Assembly (NCBI GenBank): GCA_027624045.1
Contig: JAQBUE010000008.1
Location: 1-56,130 of the forward strand
Direction of reading: 5' to 3'
Length of the DNA stretch: 56,130 bases
Origin: Acidobacteriota bacterium
GTDB taxonomy: Bacteria; Acidobacteriota; Terriglobia; Bryobacterales; UBA6623
A program made the translations under genes and the position numbers. Positions 44,251 to 53,237 of this stretch are shown here, in pieces. How positions within the stretch are numbered: the first letter of the stretch is position 1; each line of letters opens with the position of its first letter. Under the pieces are notes generated by a model. That model was not told the origin of the DNA, did not search any database, and worked only from the letters and a program-made list of their open reading frames with translations.

Positions 44251-45228
44251 ATGACGAGGAGAAAGCTTCTGCAAGCCGGCGCTGGGCTGCTGGCGGGGCG
44301 AGCCGGAGTGGGCCGTCTGACGGCGAGTCCGCCGCAGGGTCGCGAGTTTCGGCCGTACACGCCGCCGAGTCCGCCGAAAGGCCGCATCATCGATATCCAC
44401 GTCCACCCCTGGTTTCAAGATGCGAAACCGCCTGAGGCGAAGTTTTCGGAAAGGGCATGGAACAGCTCGCGTCCCGATGGTGATTTCCAGATGAATGCCT
44501 CGTGGGAGCAGTTTCAGTACGACATGGGTGCCGTCGATAAGGCCGTCGTTCTGCACGTCGCGCGTGATCTCGGCACGAAGGGAAATGACGAAATGGCGGC
44601 GCTCGCCAAAAGGTGGCCCGAGAAACTAGTGCCGTTCGGCTCCGTGAATCCCACACTACCGGGAGCGCTGGAAGAGTTTCAGCGGGGCGTGAAGGAACTC
44701 GGGCTGAAGGGGTTCAAGCTCAGTCCGATTTATCAGAAGTTCGACCCCATGTCGGCGGAGGCAGCGCGCATCTACAGCCAGGCTCAGGAATGGGGCATTC
44801 CACTGATCTTCCACACGGCGACGGCGCAGGCCCCAGACGTGCCGCTGAAGTGGGCGAATCCGCTTCTGTTCGACGATGTTGCTTACGCTTTCCCGCGCTT
44901 GAAGATCATCATGGCTCACTTCGGACATCCTTGGCAGCGCGAGTGTACCGTGATGGCGCGCAAGCATCCCAACGTGTATATCGAACTGTCGGCCAATTTT
45001 TACCGGCCCTTTGAGCTGTACCAGGCGTTGCAACTTGCGCTGGGCTGGGGGCAAACGGGCAAGATTTTGCTGGGAACGGATTGGCCTGTTACGACCGCGA
45101 GAGAAACGATGGCAGGCCTCCGAGGCCTGAATCAATTCGCCAAGGGCGGCAACCCGCGCATCCCCGATGACGTGATCGAGGGGATCATCCACCGCGACGC
45201 GCTTCAGATACTGGAGATTGACGCCTAG
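44251..45228 (+). CDS. Tat-exported amidohydrolase (Amidohydro_2/ACMSD-like)
   Basis: A 325-residue protein with a twin-arginine signal (MTRRKLLQAGAGLLAG). The TIM-barrel metal-dependent hydrolase part begins IIDIHVHPWF (HxH ligands). Further ligands are in IFHTATAQ, IIMAHFGHPW and the C-terminal Asp of LLGTDWPV. This layout is that of the ACMSD/2-pyrone-dicarboxylate hydrolase branch. GGAGG lies 8 bases before the ATG. It begins 22 bases after tRNA-Leu and converges with the second SelA-like gene. The substrate is unknown. Periplasmic location is inferred from the signal. Confidence 0.87.
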   Translation: MTRRKLLQAGAGLLAGRAGVGRLTASPPQGREFRPYTPPSPPKGRIIDIHVHPWFQDAKPPEAKFSERAWNSSRPDGDFQMNASWEQFQYDMGAVDKAVVLHVARDLGTKGNDEMAALAKRWPEKLVPFGSVNPTLPGALEEFQRGVKELGLKGFKLSPIYQKFDPMSAEAARIYSQAQEWGIPLIFHTATAQAPDVPLKWANPLLFDDVAYAFPRLKIIMAHFGHPWQRECTVMARKHPNVYIELSANFYRPFELYQALQLALGWGQTGKILLGTDWPVTTARETMAGLRGLNQFAKGGNPRIPDDVIEGIIHRDALQILEIDA

Positions 45229-45246
45229 GCCGGCCGCACGGGCCTC

Positions 45247-46515
45247 TCAACCTTTTGCGGCTATCGCCTCGCGAAAGATCTCCTGTAAGCGCTGTCCGAC
45301 GATCTCTTCCTCGCCTGGACGCAATGTCGCTGAAACCAGCGTGAACCCGTGAAAGCTGTTGAGCGTGGCGATGGACGGCGTCCCCTCACCCATCTTGCGC
45401 GCCAAGTCTCCCTGCGTGAGGCCTAAAGCCCCCTCGTCCCATTCCACGTAGATTCGCGGCACATGGGGTGGTTCGATGTCCTCGGGAAGCGGCTCGGCTG
45501 TGACGCCCGGCAGGTCTTTGAGATAGCCGCGAATGCGGTCATGGCGCGCCCACCACTCCTTCTCCTGAGCTTCCCAATCGAGATTCACGAAACGCTCGAC
45601 AGCGGCGACGATACCGACGATCCCCTCCTTGTCGACCTTCATGCCGCGGCCGACCGAATCACTGTCGAGCATATGGTTCAGCATGCCTGCTTCGATCAGG
45701 TCTTTCCTGCCCAGCAGCAGGCCTGTCGATTGCGGCCCCAGCAAGCCCTTGCCGCCGCTGAAGCACACCAGATCGGCTCCCTCGTCGATGTAAGAGCGAA
45801 GCGTGCTTTTCGGCGGAGCTTCGTCGGCCGCATCCACAAAGAACGGCACGCCGTGCTCGTGCGCGATCGCGATGCCCTTTTGCCTCGGTACGAGGCCTGG
45901 CTCACGCTTGCCGAAATGCCGCTCGGCCGCCAGGTGATACACCATCGCCGTCTTTTCATTGAACGCGGCGCGGAACTCCTCTTCCGTCTCAACAACCACA
46001 AGCCGCGCACCGGACGACCGTGGCGCGTGATCGTATCCTTGGCGGTGGCTTTTCTGGATGATCACCTCGTCCTTCATTCCCGTCGTGTCGGGAAGCTGAT
46101 GGATTTTGTCGCGATCGGTCCCCGTCATACAAGCCGCCGCCGCGATCGTTGCCGCGCTCGCCGCCCCGGCGCTCACGAGCGCCGCCTCGACGCCGATTAC
46201 CTTCGCGATATGCTCTCCCGCGTTCTTGTAAAGGTCGTAGAAAGGCACGAACACATCGGCCGCCGCCCGCACGGCATCGGCGACTTCGGGTGCCATCAGC
46301 GCGCCACCCAAGGCCGTCAGGTACCCCGAGGCGTTGACAACCGGCTTGACGCCGAGTTTTTCAAAGTATTCGCTCCCGGCGCCGGCCGGCGGTGGGGGCG
46401 CACAGCCCGCCAGTCCCAGTAACGGCGTCGCGGCCGTCGCGGCCAGCCACTCACGCCGGCTCGTGCCGGCCGAACTGTTTGTCGTCGATGATCGTCGTTT
46501 CATAGAATCACGCAC
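45247..46515 (-). CDS. Tat-exported SelA-like PLP lipoprotein
   Basis: A 422-residue homologue of the protein at 39794, without its C-terminal beta module. The signal has SRREWLAATAAT and a lipobox LAGC (Cys38), so it should be a Tat-dependent lipoprotein. The PLP Asp is in PFFVDAAD (D228) and the PLP Lys in FSGGKGLLGPQ (K256). It starts at a GTG with AGGGAG six bases before it; an in-frame ATG four codons in (46503) is the alternative. The family includes SelA-like transaminases/lyases acting on amino sugars or amino acids. The substrate is unknown. Confidence 0.85.
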   Translation of the reverse strand: MRDSMKRRSSTTNSSAGTSRREWLAATAATPLLGLAGCAPPPPAGAGSEYFEKLGVKPVVNASGYLTALGGALMAPEVADAVRAAADVFVPFYDLYKNAGEHIAKVIGVEAALVSAGAASAATIAAAACMTGTDRDKIHQLPDTTGMKDEVIIQKSHRQGYDHAPRSSGARLVVVETEEEFRAAFNEKTAMVYHLAAERHFGKREPGLVPRQKGIAIAHEHGVPFFVDAADEAPPKSTLRSYIDEGADLVCFSGGKGLLGPQSTGLLLGRKDLIEAGMLNHMLDSDSVGRGMKVDKEGIVGIVAAVERFVNLDWEAQEKEWWARHDRIRGYLKDLPGVTAEPLPEDIEPPHVPRIYVEWDEGALGLTQGDLARKMGEGTPSIATLNSFHGFTLVSATLRPGEEEIVGQRLQEIFREAIAAKG

Positions 46516-46802
46516 ATGCTTCTCCCTGGTCGTGCCCGCTGTCGCGCACTGAAAACACAGTCTATCGCCAAACCGGATTCACAAACGCCCCATTCGCGGC
46601 TACATCCCACACCCCGCGCCGCGCCCACTTCCCTTGGGGGGCGATGCAGCTCGGGCCCACACATCGGGGAAATAATGTCAATTCTTTTGGCGCGCGGGTT
46701 GCATATGGAGTCGACCGTGCGCCTAGACTAGGTCTTACAGGCACTTGGCGGCGTCTCATGCCGGGGCCGCTACTCTCTTACCGTCCACCGTAACTACAAC
46801 CA
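46516..46802. other. Divergent intergenic region
   Basis: 287 bases separate the leftward SelA-like gene and the rightward CocE-type hydrolase. Both promoters should be here. I see no ORF, hairpin or clear promoter pair worth naming. Confidence 0.4.
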
Positions 46803-48503
46803 ATGTCCGCTCAACGAACCCTCACCGCGCTCCTTCTCACCACGCTCATCACGCTGACGGCCTGCTCCTCGCCTGCCCCCATCGAGACCGATACGCTCGA
46901 TCTCGGCTCTGTCACCGAGCAGCACATCATGATTCCGATGCGCGACGGAGTAAACCTCTCGGCCTATCTGTACATCCCCGAGGGCGACGGCCCCTGGCCC
47001 GTACTCTATGAGCAGCGCTACGCTGACCTGCGCGCTGACCGCACGCGGCAGGATCTGGCCGAGCTGGCCTCCCACGGCTACGTGGTCTGCGCCGAGCACT
47101 TTCGCGGCGCACATCTCTCGGAAGGAACCTGGAACGGTTACCGCGCCCTTGGGTGGGGCGAACTGCGGGATGGCTATGACACTGTCGAGTGGCTGGCAAA
47201 GCAGCCCTGGTCCGACGGCAAGATCGGAACGTTTGGCGCATCGCAGGGCGGCTTCGCCCAGAATTTCCTCGCCGTCACCCAGCCCCCGCATCTAGTCACG
47301 CAATACATGGTTGACACCGGACTCAGCTTATTTCACGAGGGTTATCGCATCGGCGGAGCCACCAAGCCAGGCCGCTTCAAAAGCATGAGGGATGTTTGCC
47401 GCGTACCCGAGCACAACGACCAGTGGCTGCGTGAAACCTTCGAGCACCCGTCTTATGACGAGTATTGGCAGCAGGAAGACTGCGCCCGCCATTTCGACAA
47501 GATGAACGTCTCCAACTTCACCATCGGGAGCTGGTACGACTACATGAGCGTCGGCTCGATCGATAGTTTCGTCGGCCGACAACATCACGGCGGACCGAAC
47601 TCACGTGGCGCGCAAAAAATCCTACTGGGGCCCTGGCTGCACGGCCGCTACAACAAACAGAGCCCGAAGGTCGGCGAACTGGAGTATCCCGAAAACTCAA
47701 CTTTCGACGTCAAGGCGCACATGCTGCAGTGGTTCGATCACTACCTCAAGGGCATCGACAACGGAGTTGACCGTGAGCCCACCGTCCGTTACTACGTGAT
47801 GGGCGCTGTCGGCGAGCCGGGCGCTCCGGGCAACGAATGGCGTACGGCCGATGACTGGCCGATCCCGTTTCAAGAAACTTCGTACTTTCTGACGCCCGCA
47901 AGTGAGCAAGGGGAAGGCGGCCTCGATCTCGGCAAGCCGACATCCGCTGACGCGACAACGAAGTACGTGAGCGACCCCGCCAATCCGGCCCCCATAAAGG
48001 CCGGCGCCTTCTCCGGCGCGAAGGACGCCCGCGAATACGAGCAACATCCGGAAACCCAAACCTTCACCACCGCGCCGCTCACCGAACCCGTCGAATGGAC
48101 TGGCAGCGTCAAGGCCGAACTCTACATCTCCACCAGCGTCAAAGACTGCGACTATATTGTCCGCCTCACCGATGTCTATCCCGACGGCCGCTCGATTCTG
48201 ATCATGGATAAGATTCTGCGCGCACGCTTCCGTGACGGCTTCGATCGCGAGGTCTTCATGGAACCCGGCAACACCTACAAATTGGCCTTCGATATCCACT
48301 CACTCAGCCAAATCTTTAACACGGGCCACCGCATCCGCGTCACAGTAGGAAGCACGGGAGCCGGGTTCTATGAGCCCAATCCCAATACCGGCGGGCCCAT
48401 GACGATCGAGCCGTCCGCCGAAACGGTCATCGCCCAGAACACCATTTACCACACTAAGCAGTACCCGTCGCGTATCATCGCGCCTGTCGTCGCGGGCAAC
48501 TGA
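46803..48503 (+). CDS. CocE/NonD-family hydrolase, lipoprotein
   Basis: A 566-residue exported alpha/beta hydrolase with a lipoprotein signal (LLLTTLITLTAC). The N-terminal hydrolase domain (IPMRDGVNLSAYLYIP; EHFRGAHLSEGTWNGY) carries the nucleophile Ser147 in GASQGGF. The C-terminal jelly-roll domain (VKAELYISTSVKDCDYIVRLTDVYPDG; FDIHSLSQIFNTGHRIRVTV) is that of X-Pro dipeptidyl-peptidase-like acyl hydrolases. Members act on esters and amides such as cocaine or cephalosporin side chains; the natural substrate is unknown. Confidence 0.92.
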   Translation: MSAQRTLTALLLTTLITLTACSSPAPIETDTLDLGSVTEQHIMIPMRDGVNLSAYLYIPEGDGPWPVLYEQRYADLRADRTRQDLAELASHGYVVCAEHFRGAHLSEGTWNGYRALGWGELRDGYDTVEWLAKQPWSDGKIGTFGASQGGFAQNFLAVTQPPHLVTQYMVDTGLSLFHEGYRIGGATKPGRFKSMRDVCRVPEHNDQWLRETFEHPSYDEYWQQEDCARHFDKMNVSNFTIGSWYDYMSVGSIDSFVGRQHHGGPNSRGAQKILLGPWLHGRYNKQSPKVGELEYPENSTFDVKAHMLQWFDHYLKGIDNGVDREPTVRYYVMGAVGEPGAPGNEWRTADDWPIPFQETSYFLTPASEQGEGGLDLGKPTSADATTKYVSDPANPAPIKAGAFSGAKDAREYEQHPETQTFTTAPLTEPVEWTGSVKAELYISTSVKDCDYIVRLTDVYPDGRSILIMDKILRARFRDGFDREVFMEPGNTYKLAFDIHSLSQIFNTGHRIRVTVGSTGAGFYEPNPNTGGPMTIEPSAETVIAQNTIYHTKQYPSRIIAPVVAGN

Positions 48504-48819
48504 CGTGAGATTTGCTGGGTGCTTAGCCAGGTTTTCAGCGCTTCGATTCGCCGCAACGAAAGTGCTTTGGGCTAACAGGTAGCCCGCGAGCCACAATCAG
48601 CCTTCGAGTTAACCGGCCTTCGCCATCGGTTTTCCCTAATGCTCGATCCGCGCAAGTTCACTCGGAGCGAAAGGCGTGTAATCGCCCCGTCCTCTTGTGT
48701 TGTACCCTGCTGAGAAGGCGTTGTCTGGAGCCTGCCCAGCAAATGAGAAACCACGGGGGCTCGCCGTCGGCACGATTTCGATTCGTTAGACCGGAGCCAT
48801 CCCACGCTAGTTTGCCCTC
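48504..48819. other. Gene-free stretch
   Basis: 316 bases between the hydrolase and the frameshifted membrane-protein gene. No ORF with coding character or terminator-like hairpin was recognized. Confidence 0.4.
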
Positions 48820-50486
48820 ATGAATGAAATCTCCGTCGCGCTGACTTTCGCCCTGAGTTTCGCCGCCGCGACGCTGTGGGGCGCGTGGCGAGCGCGGAGG
48901 TTCGCGTCGTGGCCGCTGCTCGATCGGCTCTTGGCGCTATTGATGCCGCCGTTGTGCGTCCTGACTGCTTTCGAGTTTCTCGGCCCGTTCGGCAATGCGG
49001 TCTCCGGATCCGGGTGCGGTTGGATGGGGAATCGCGTGACTCCGGCTCTCGCGCTTGCTCACGGTTACGAGCTTTACTACGGCCCTTTGACGGGCCCGAT
49101 CATAGGGATGATTTACGGTCCCGTGATGGCGCTCGCGTACTTGCCGGCCACCCTGGCGTCGAGCCCCACGGGTGCTCTCATCGTCGGTTCATTGATTTCG
49201 ATGTTTCTGTTCTTCGGGCCGATCGCTTGGATGCATCTGGGTGGGCTAGTTCGCGACACACGGTCGCGTGCCCCTTCGATTGTTGGACTGCTCTGCTTTT
49301 GCCTGCTCTCACTCGGCATGTCGTCGATCTGGGTGGGGTTCGAGGTTCATGCCGACCCCCCCCCGCCCTTGGCTTGATCGCCGCCGCGTGCGGTCTTCTC
49401 TGCCTTTACGATCCTCGAAGACCGCTCATCCTGCCGGCGGCGGCCGTCCTCGCCGTATTGGCCTGCTGGGCGAAGCAGCCGGCGGCATTCTTGATCCCAG
49501 CAATGCTTCTCTATGTTTTTCTCAACCACGGCTTGGCGGTGCTGCGCTACTTCGCGGGGTGGCTGGCGCTGGCCGGCATCGTTATTTCCGGCGGTATGAT
49601 TTTTTTCTTCGGCTGGGACCATCTCGTGTTCAACATCTTCACCGTGCCAAGCGGTCACTTTCAGCAGCGGCAGTCGGACGCGCCTGTCTCCATATCCACT
49701 TGGGATTTCGCTGTCAGCGCGATTGCTCAGTACAAGCGCCTTCTGGCGGATCTGACCCTGCCGCTCGTCATGATCGCATTTTCCGTATTGTCGTCAATCG
49801 TTCGACTGAAGTCGGCACGCGAGCAGTTGCGCGCCGGGATACTCCGGCAGCGATGGGTGATCCTGCTCATGGTGGGGGCGGCTGGTTTGCCCGCCGCGAT
49901 CATCGGCGGCGTCAAGATCGGTGGCGCGGCCAATGCTCTTGCCTACGCCACTTACTTTGTTTCGGCCGCGGCGACATTGAGCTTGGTTGAACTTTCCACG
50001 AAGCCAGCCGGTGGTGAGGAGGCTAAAACCGCCGTGGGACCGAAGATGCTGCTTCTGGCGGTCGCGATCTCTCTAGCCGTTTCACACCTGCCCCCCAGAA
50101 TCCGTGAAGTCACGAAGGGGCTTGCGGGTCTTTCCAATAACTGTCAGCAGCAAGCCTACGACTTCGCGAGGGCTCATCCGGGCGAGGTTTACTACCCCTG
50201 GCATCCCCTGCCGACCCTAATGGCGGAAGGGAAGCTCTATCACTTCTCCTACGGCATGTTCGATCGCGAGCTAGCGGGATTCCCGGTCACCGAGGGACAT
50301 TTTCGCCAAAGTATCCCGGCAAGAGTTAGGTACATCGGACTGGCGACACAGGATGCCCCGATCGTTTCCCGCTACCTGCCCGAGTTCTCGCGCGAGATCA
50401 GAGTTCCGCGCCTTCCCGGGTGGAGGTTCCTCGTTCGACCTTCCGATACGGACGCGGTGCGCGACGCACAGGCCGCGGCGCCCTGA
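48820..50486 (+). pseudogene. Polytopic membrane protein split by a C9 tract
   Basis: Two consecutive frames form one protein of about 555 residues. The first runs 48820-49377 (185 codons, membrane helices LTFALSFAAATLWGAW, IVGSLISMFLFFGPIAW, GLLCFCLLSLGMSSIW). It ends just after a run of nine C at 49356-49364. The frame 1 base earlier then continues to 50486 (LGLIAAACGLLCLYD, WLALAGIVISGGMIFFFGWD, an ARAHPGEVYYPWHPLPTLMA block). One extra C would restore GADPPPALGLIAAACG-like continuity. The layout resembles glycosyltransferase-39-type membrane proteins, but no family is certain. It may be a sequencing error, a true mutation or a phase-variable tract. Confidence 0.75.
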
Positions 50487-50519
50487 CGCTGACTCGCCCT
50501 CCGCCGGATCGAGGGTTGA

Positions 50520-52184
50520 CTACGCCAAGGCTTGTCTAGGCCGGCCAACAACGCAGCCGACAATGACAGTAACGATGCAGCCGACCAGGTTGAACCAGAG
50601 AAATGAAATATCGGTCGCCGAGGCCGTCCAGGCGACGGCGGCCAGCCCGGCCAGCATGCCCGTGAAGGCGCCCCGGCCTGAAACCCCCCAGGGGGCGAAC
50701 GCCAACACGAATACGCCAAGCATCGAGCCGTAGAACAACGAGCCGACAATGTTCACCGCCTCGATCAGGGAACCCAGTTGGCCGCCGAAACTCGCAAAGA
50801 CGGTCGCGTAGATACCCCAGAACGCCGTTGAGATCTTAGCGACCCGTGTATAGTGGCCGTCAGTACGGTTCGTGACCATGTAGCGCCGATAGTGGTCGAT
50901 CACCGTAACCGTGGCGAGCGAATTGAGTTCGGCTGAAATCGTCGACATCGCGGCGGCGAACACGGCCGCAATCACAAGTCCGACCAAGCCGGCCGGCAGG
51001 TACCCGAGCACGAAGCGCAGGAAGATATAGTTCGTATCGTTATACGTGGCGCCGTCGTTCTTATTCTCAACGAAGGTAATTGCCTGCTGCCGGACGGTGC
51101 TGAGTTCCTGGTTCGCCCGCACGAAGGCGTCGTCATCGTTCCGGGACCTCGTGGCTGTCGCTCGCCGCGCCGCCGCGCTTCGCTCCACCCAAACGCTCTG
51201 GTAGCGGCTCTCGATGGCGGCGTACTGAGTGTCTTGCCGCGCCTCCATGCGCGCGCTTTCGACCGGATTGAAAAGCAGCGGCGGCTCGACGAATACAAAG
51301 AATGAAAACACGAGCGCGCCCGTGAGCAGAATCACAAATTGCAGGGGAACCTTGACGACGGCGTTGAATAGCAAACTGATCCGCATGTGCAGGATCGACT
51401 TGCCAGTCAAGTAGCGCTGGACTTGGGACTGGTCCGTGCCAAAGTAGGAAAGCGCCAGGAAGGAACCACCGATCAGGCCCGACCACAGGTTGTAACGGTT
51501 TTGCCAATCGAAATCGAGGTCAACCGCCTGCATCTTTCCGGAGATCCCGGCCAAGTGAATCGCGTCGAAGAACGAGATATCCGGCGGCAGGCCCCACACG
51601 GCCGCCAGAAACGCGGCGACAATCCCGGCCAACATTACAATCATCTGCTGGGCGTCGGTCCACATCACCGCCTTGATGCCGCCGATCACGGTGTACGTGA
51701 TGACCAGCGCGCCCATCGTCGCGATCGTCACCGGTTCCGGCCAACCCATGATGACCGAGAGCACGACCGAGGGGGCATAGAGCGCCAGCCCCACACCCAG
51801 GCCGCGTTGGATCAGGAAGATTAGGCTCGCCATGGTGCGCGTCTTCGAGTCGAATTTCGTTTCCAGATACTCGTAGGCCGTGTAGACGTTCGCGCGAAAA
51901 AATCGCGGGACAACGATCGCCGAGATAATGACCATCGCGATCGGCAGTCCAAAGTAGAACTGAACGAAGCGCAGCCCGTCGATATAGCCCTGTCCGGTGG
52001 TGCCGATGAAGGTGATGGCGCTGGCCTGCGTGGCCATGATCGAGAGCCCGATCACCCACCAGCGCATTGTCCGCCCAGCGAGCAGATACGATTCGACGGT
52101 CGTGCTGCCGCGCGCGCGGTACAGACCGTAGCCAATGATACCGGCCAGCGAGACAGCCAGAACAATCCAATCAACCGGTCTCAT
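50520..52184 (-). CDS. Sodium:solute symporter (SSS family)
   Basis: A 554-residue transporter of the sodium-sugar/iodide branch. It begins DWIVLAVSLAGIIGYGLY, and the ESYLLAGRTMRWWVIGLSIMATQASAITFIG segment matches SSS helix 1-2. A long charged loop (residues ~325-395) interrupts the late helices. Its ATG overlaps the stop of a 48-codon membrane-protein gene, and a TIM-barrel isomerase precedes that, suggesting uptake and isomerization of a sugar or polyol. Confidence 0.92.
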   Translation of the reverse strand: MRPVDWIVLAVSLAGIIGYGLYRARGSTTVESYLLAGRTMRWWVIGLSIMATQASAITFIGTTGQGYIDGLRFVQFYFGLPIAMVIISAIVVPRFFRANVYTAYEYLETKFDSKTRTMASLIFLIQRGLGVGLALYAPSVVLSVIMGWPEPVTIATMGALVITYTVIGGIKAVMWTDAQQMIVMLAGIVAAFLAAVWGLPPDISFFDAIHLAGISGKMQAVDLDFDWQNRYNLWSGLIGGSFLALSYFGTDQSQVQRYLTGKSILHMRISLLFNAVVKVPLQFVILLTGALVFSFFVFVEPPLLFNPVESARMEARQDTQYAAIESRYQSVWVERSAAARRATATRSRNDDDAFVRANQELSTVRQQAITFVENKNDGATYNDTNYIFLRFVLGYLPAGLVGLVIAAVFAAAMSTISAELNSLATVTVIDHYRRYMVTNRTDGHYTRVAKISTAFWGIYATVFASFGGQLGSLIEAVNIVGSLFYGSMLGVFVLAFAPWGVSGRGAFTGMLAGLAAVAWTASATDISFLWFNLVGCIVTVIVGCVVGRPRQALA

Positions 52185-52327
52185 CGGGGCAGATCAAAAC
52201 GAACGGTAAACAGGTAGAAGGCAAGTATCCAAAAAGCCAAGTGCAACAGAACAGCCACGTACACCCGCCGCCACGAACCCAGCAACGGCGGCGGCTCCTC
52301 GTCAGGCGGGCGGTCTACGCCTGGCAC
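52181..52327 (-). CDS. Small membrane protein coupled to the symporter
   Basis: A 48-residue protein, GTG start. It has an acidic/Pro N-terminus (DRPPDEEPPPLLGS), a basic stretch WRRVYV and one long hydrophobic helix (AVLLHLAFWILAFYLFTV). Its stop overlaps the symporter ATG (ATGA), and its start overlaps the end of the isomerase gene in another frame. The overlaps on both sides and the clean amphipathic design support a real gene. Small accessory proteins of this shape precede many SSS symporters. The GTG could be replaced by another nearby start, as no strong ribosome-binding site is visible. Confidence 0.65.
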   Translation of the reverse strand: MPGVDRPPDEEPPPLLGSWRRVYVAVLLHLAFWILAFYLFTVRFDLPR

Positions 52328-53157
52328 TGTACCTGGCTCTTGAGGTATTTCACGATACGCGGCATCGCCTGATCGATTGGGTCGCCGCCATGACCATTCG
52401 GCTCGTAGACGATATCAAGGATCCCGCCATAGTGCACGCCGCGCAGAATATCGAACACCTTGGGATAGTCGATGTAGGGTTCGGAACCATCCGCTCGCGG
52501 GTTGTAGAACTTCGTGCGAACATGGCGCGCCAAGGGGGCGCACATGCGGATGCTTTCCATGAAGTCCGTCCCCTTGAGAGCATCGGGCACGGGGCCGCTG
52601 GCGCCTCCTGAGCCCGCGAACTGCCCCGTGTCGAGCAGGATCGTGAAACTCCGGTGGTTTACTTCGCGGATAAATCGCAGGGTTTCTTCACCCGTTCGCG
52701 CAAGGGCCCCGTGATTGTGGTTCTGTAGGCCGACCGTCATTCCCTGCTCGGCGGCTTCCTCGCAAACGGTTCGCAGGCTGGCGACCGCCCGCTTGAAAGC
52801 GTCCTCGCGGTCGGCTTCGTTCTTCGGAGACCCCGCGAAAACACGCAGAATCGGCGCCCCCAAGAACATGCCGACTTCAATCGCCTGGTAGGCCTTTTCG
52901 AGTTCCGCCCGCTCTCCATCGCTGGGATTGCCGAAATTCGTGGAGACGGTAAACATCGACATCGATAAGCCGTTGTCGAGATACGCCCGGCGGACCTGCT
53001 TCAAAAAGCCCGTCGACACGGACGGCAGATTCCGGACGTGAAGACTCGCCGCCTCCAGATCATACTTGCGGCACTGCTTAAGGAAATCGAAAATTGTGAA
53101 CTTGCCGTCGGCAATTTGCCGCGAGTAGTTTAGTGAATAGTCACTGACTCGAATCAT
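52315..53157 (-). CDS. Sugar-phosphate isomerase/epimerase-like TIM-barrel protein
   Basis: A 280-residue xylose-isomerase-like TIM-barrel protein. Recognizable parts are LEAASLHVRNLPSVS, GLQNHNHGALARTGEE, FTILLDTGQFAG and the C-terminal GGILDIVYEPNG with a metal-type Glu. Members isomerize or epimerize ketoses and inositols; the exact reaction is unknown. It heads a leftward unit with the small membrane protein and the symporter, overlapping the former by 13 bases. Confidence 0.85.
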   Translation of the reverse strand: MIRVSDYSLNYSRQIADGKFTIFDFLKQCRKYDLEAASLHVRNLPSVSTGFLKQVRRAYLDNGLSMSMFTVSTNFGNPSDGERAELEKAYQAIEVGMFLGAPILRVFAGSPKNEADREDAFKRAVASLRTVCEEAAEQGMTVGLQNHNHGALARTGEETLRFIREVNHRSFTILLDTGQFAGSGGASGPVPDALKGTDFMESIRMCAPLARHVRTKFYNPRADGSEPYIDYPKVFDILRGVHYGGILDIVYEPNGHGGDPIDQAMPRIVKYLKSQVQCQA

Positions 53158-53237
53158 CGAAGCCTCCGAGGCGCGTCAAGGGGTTCATTCGTTGTACCGC
53201 AATCACGCTTGCGGGGCAAGCGGTTCGCGCAAGTCAA

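Noticed and set aside
45463..46422. 319-codon rightward frame opposite the second SelA-like gene
   Set aside because: Antisense shadow with Arg-rich translation and no recognizable fold.
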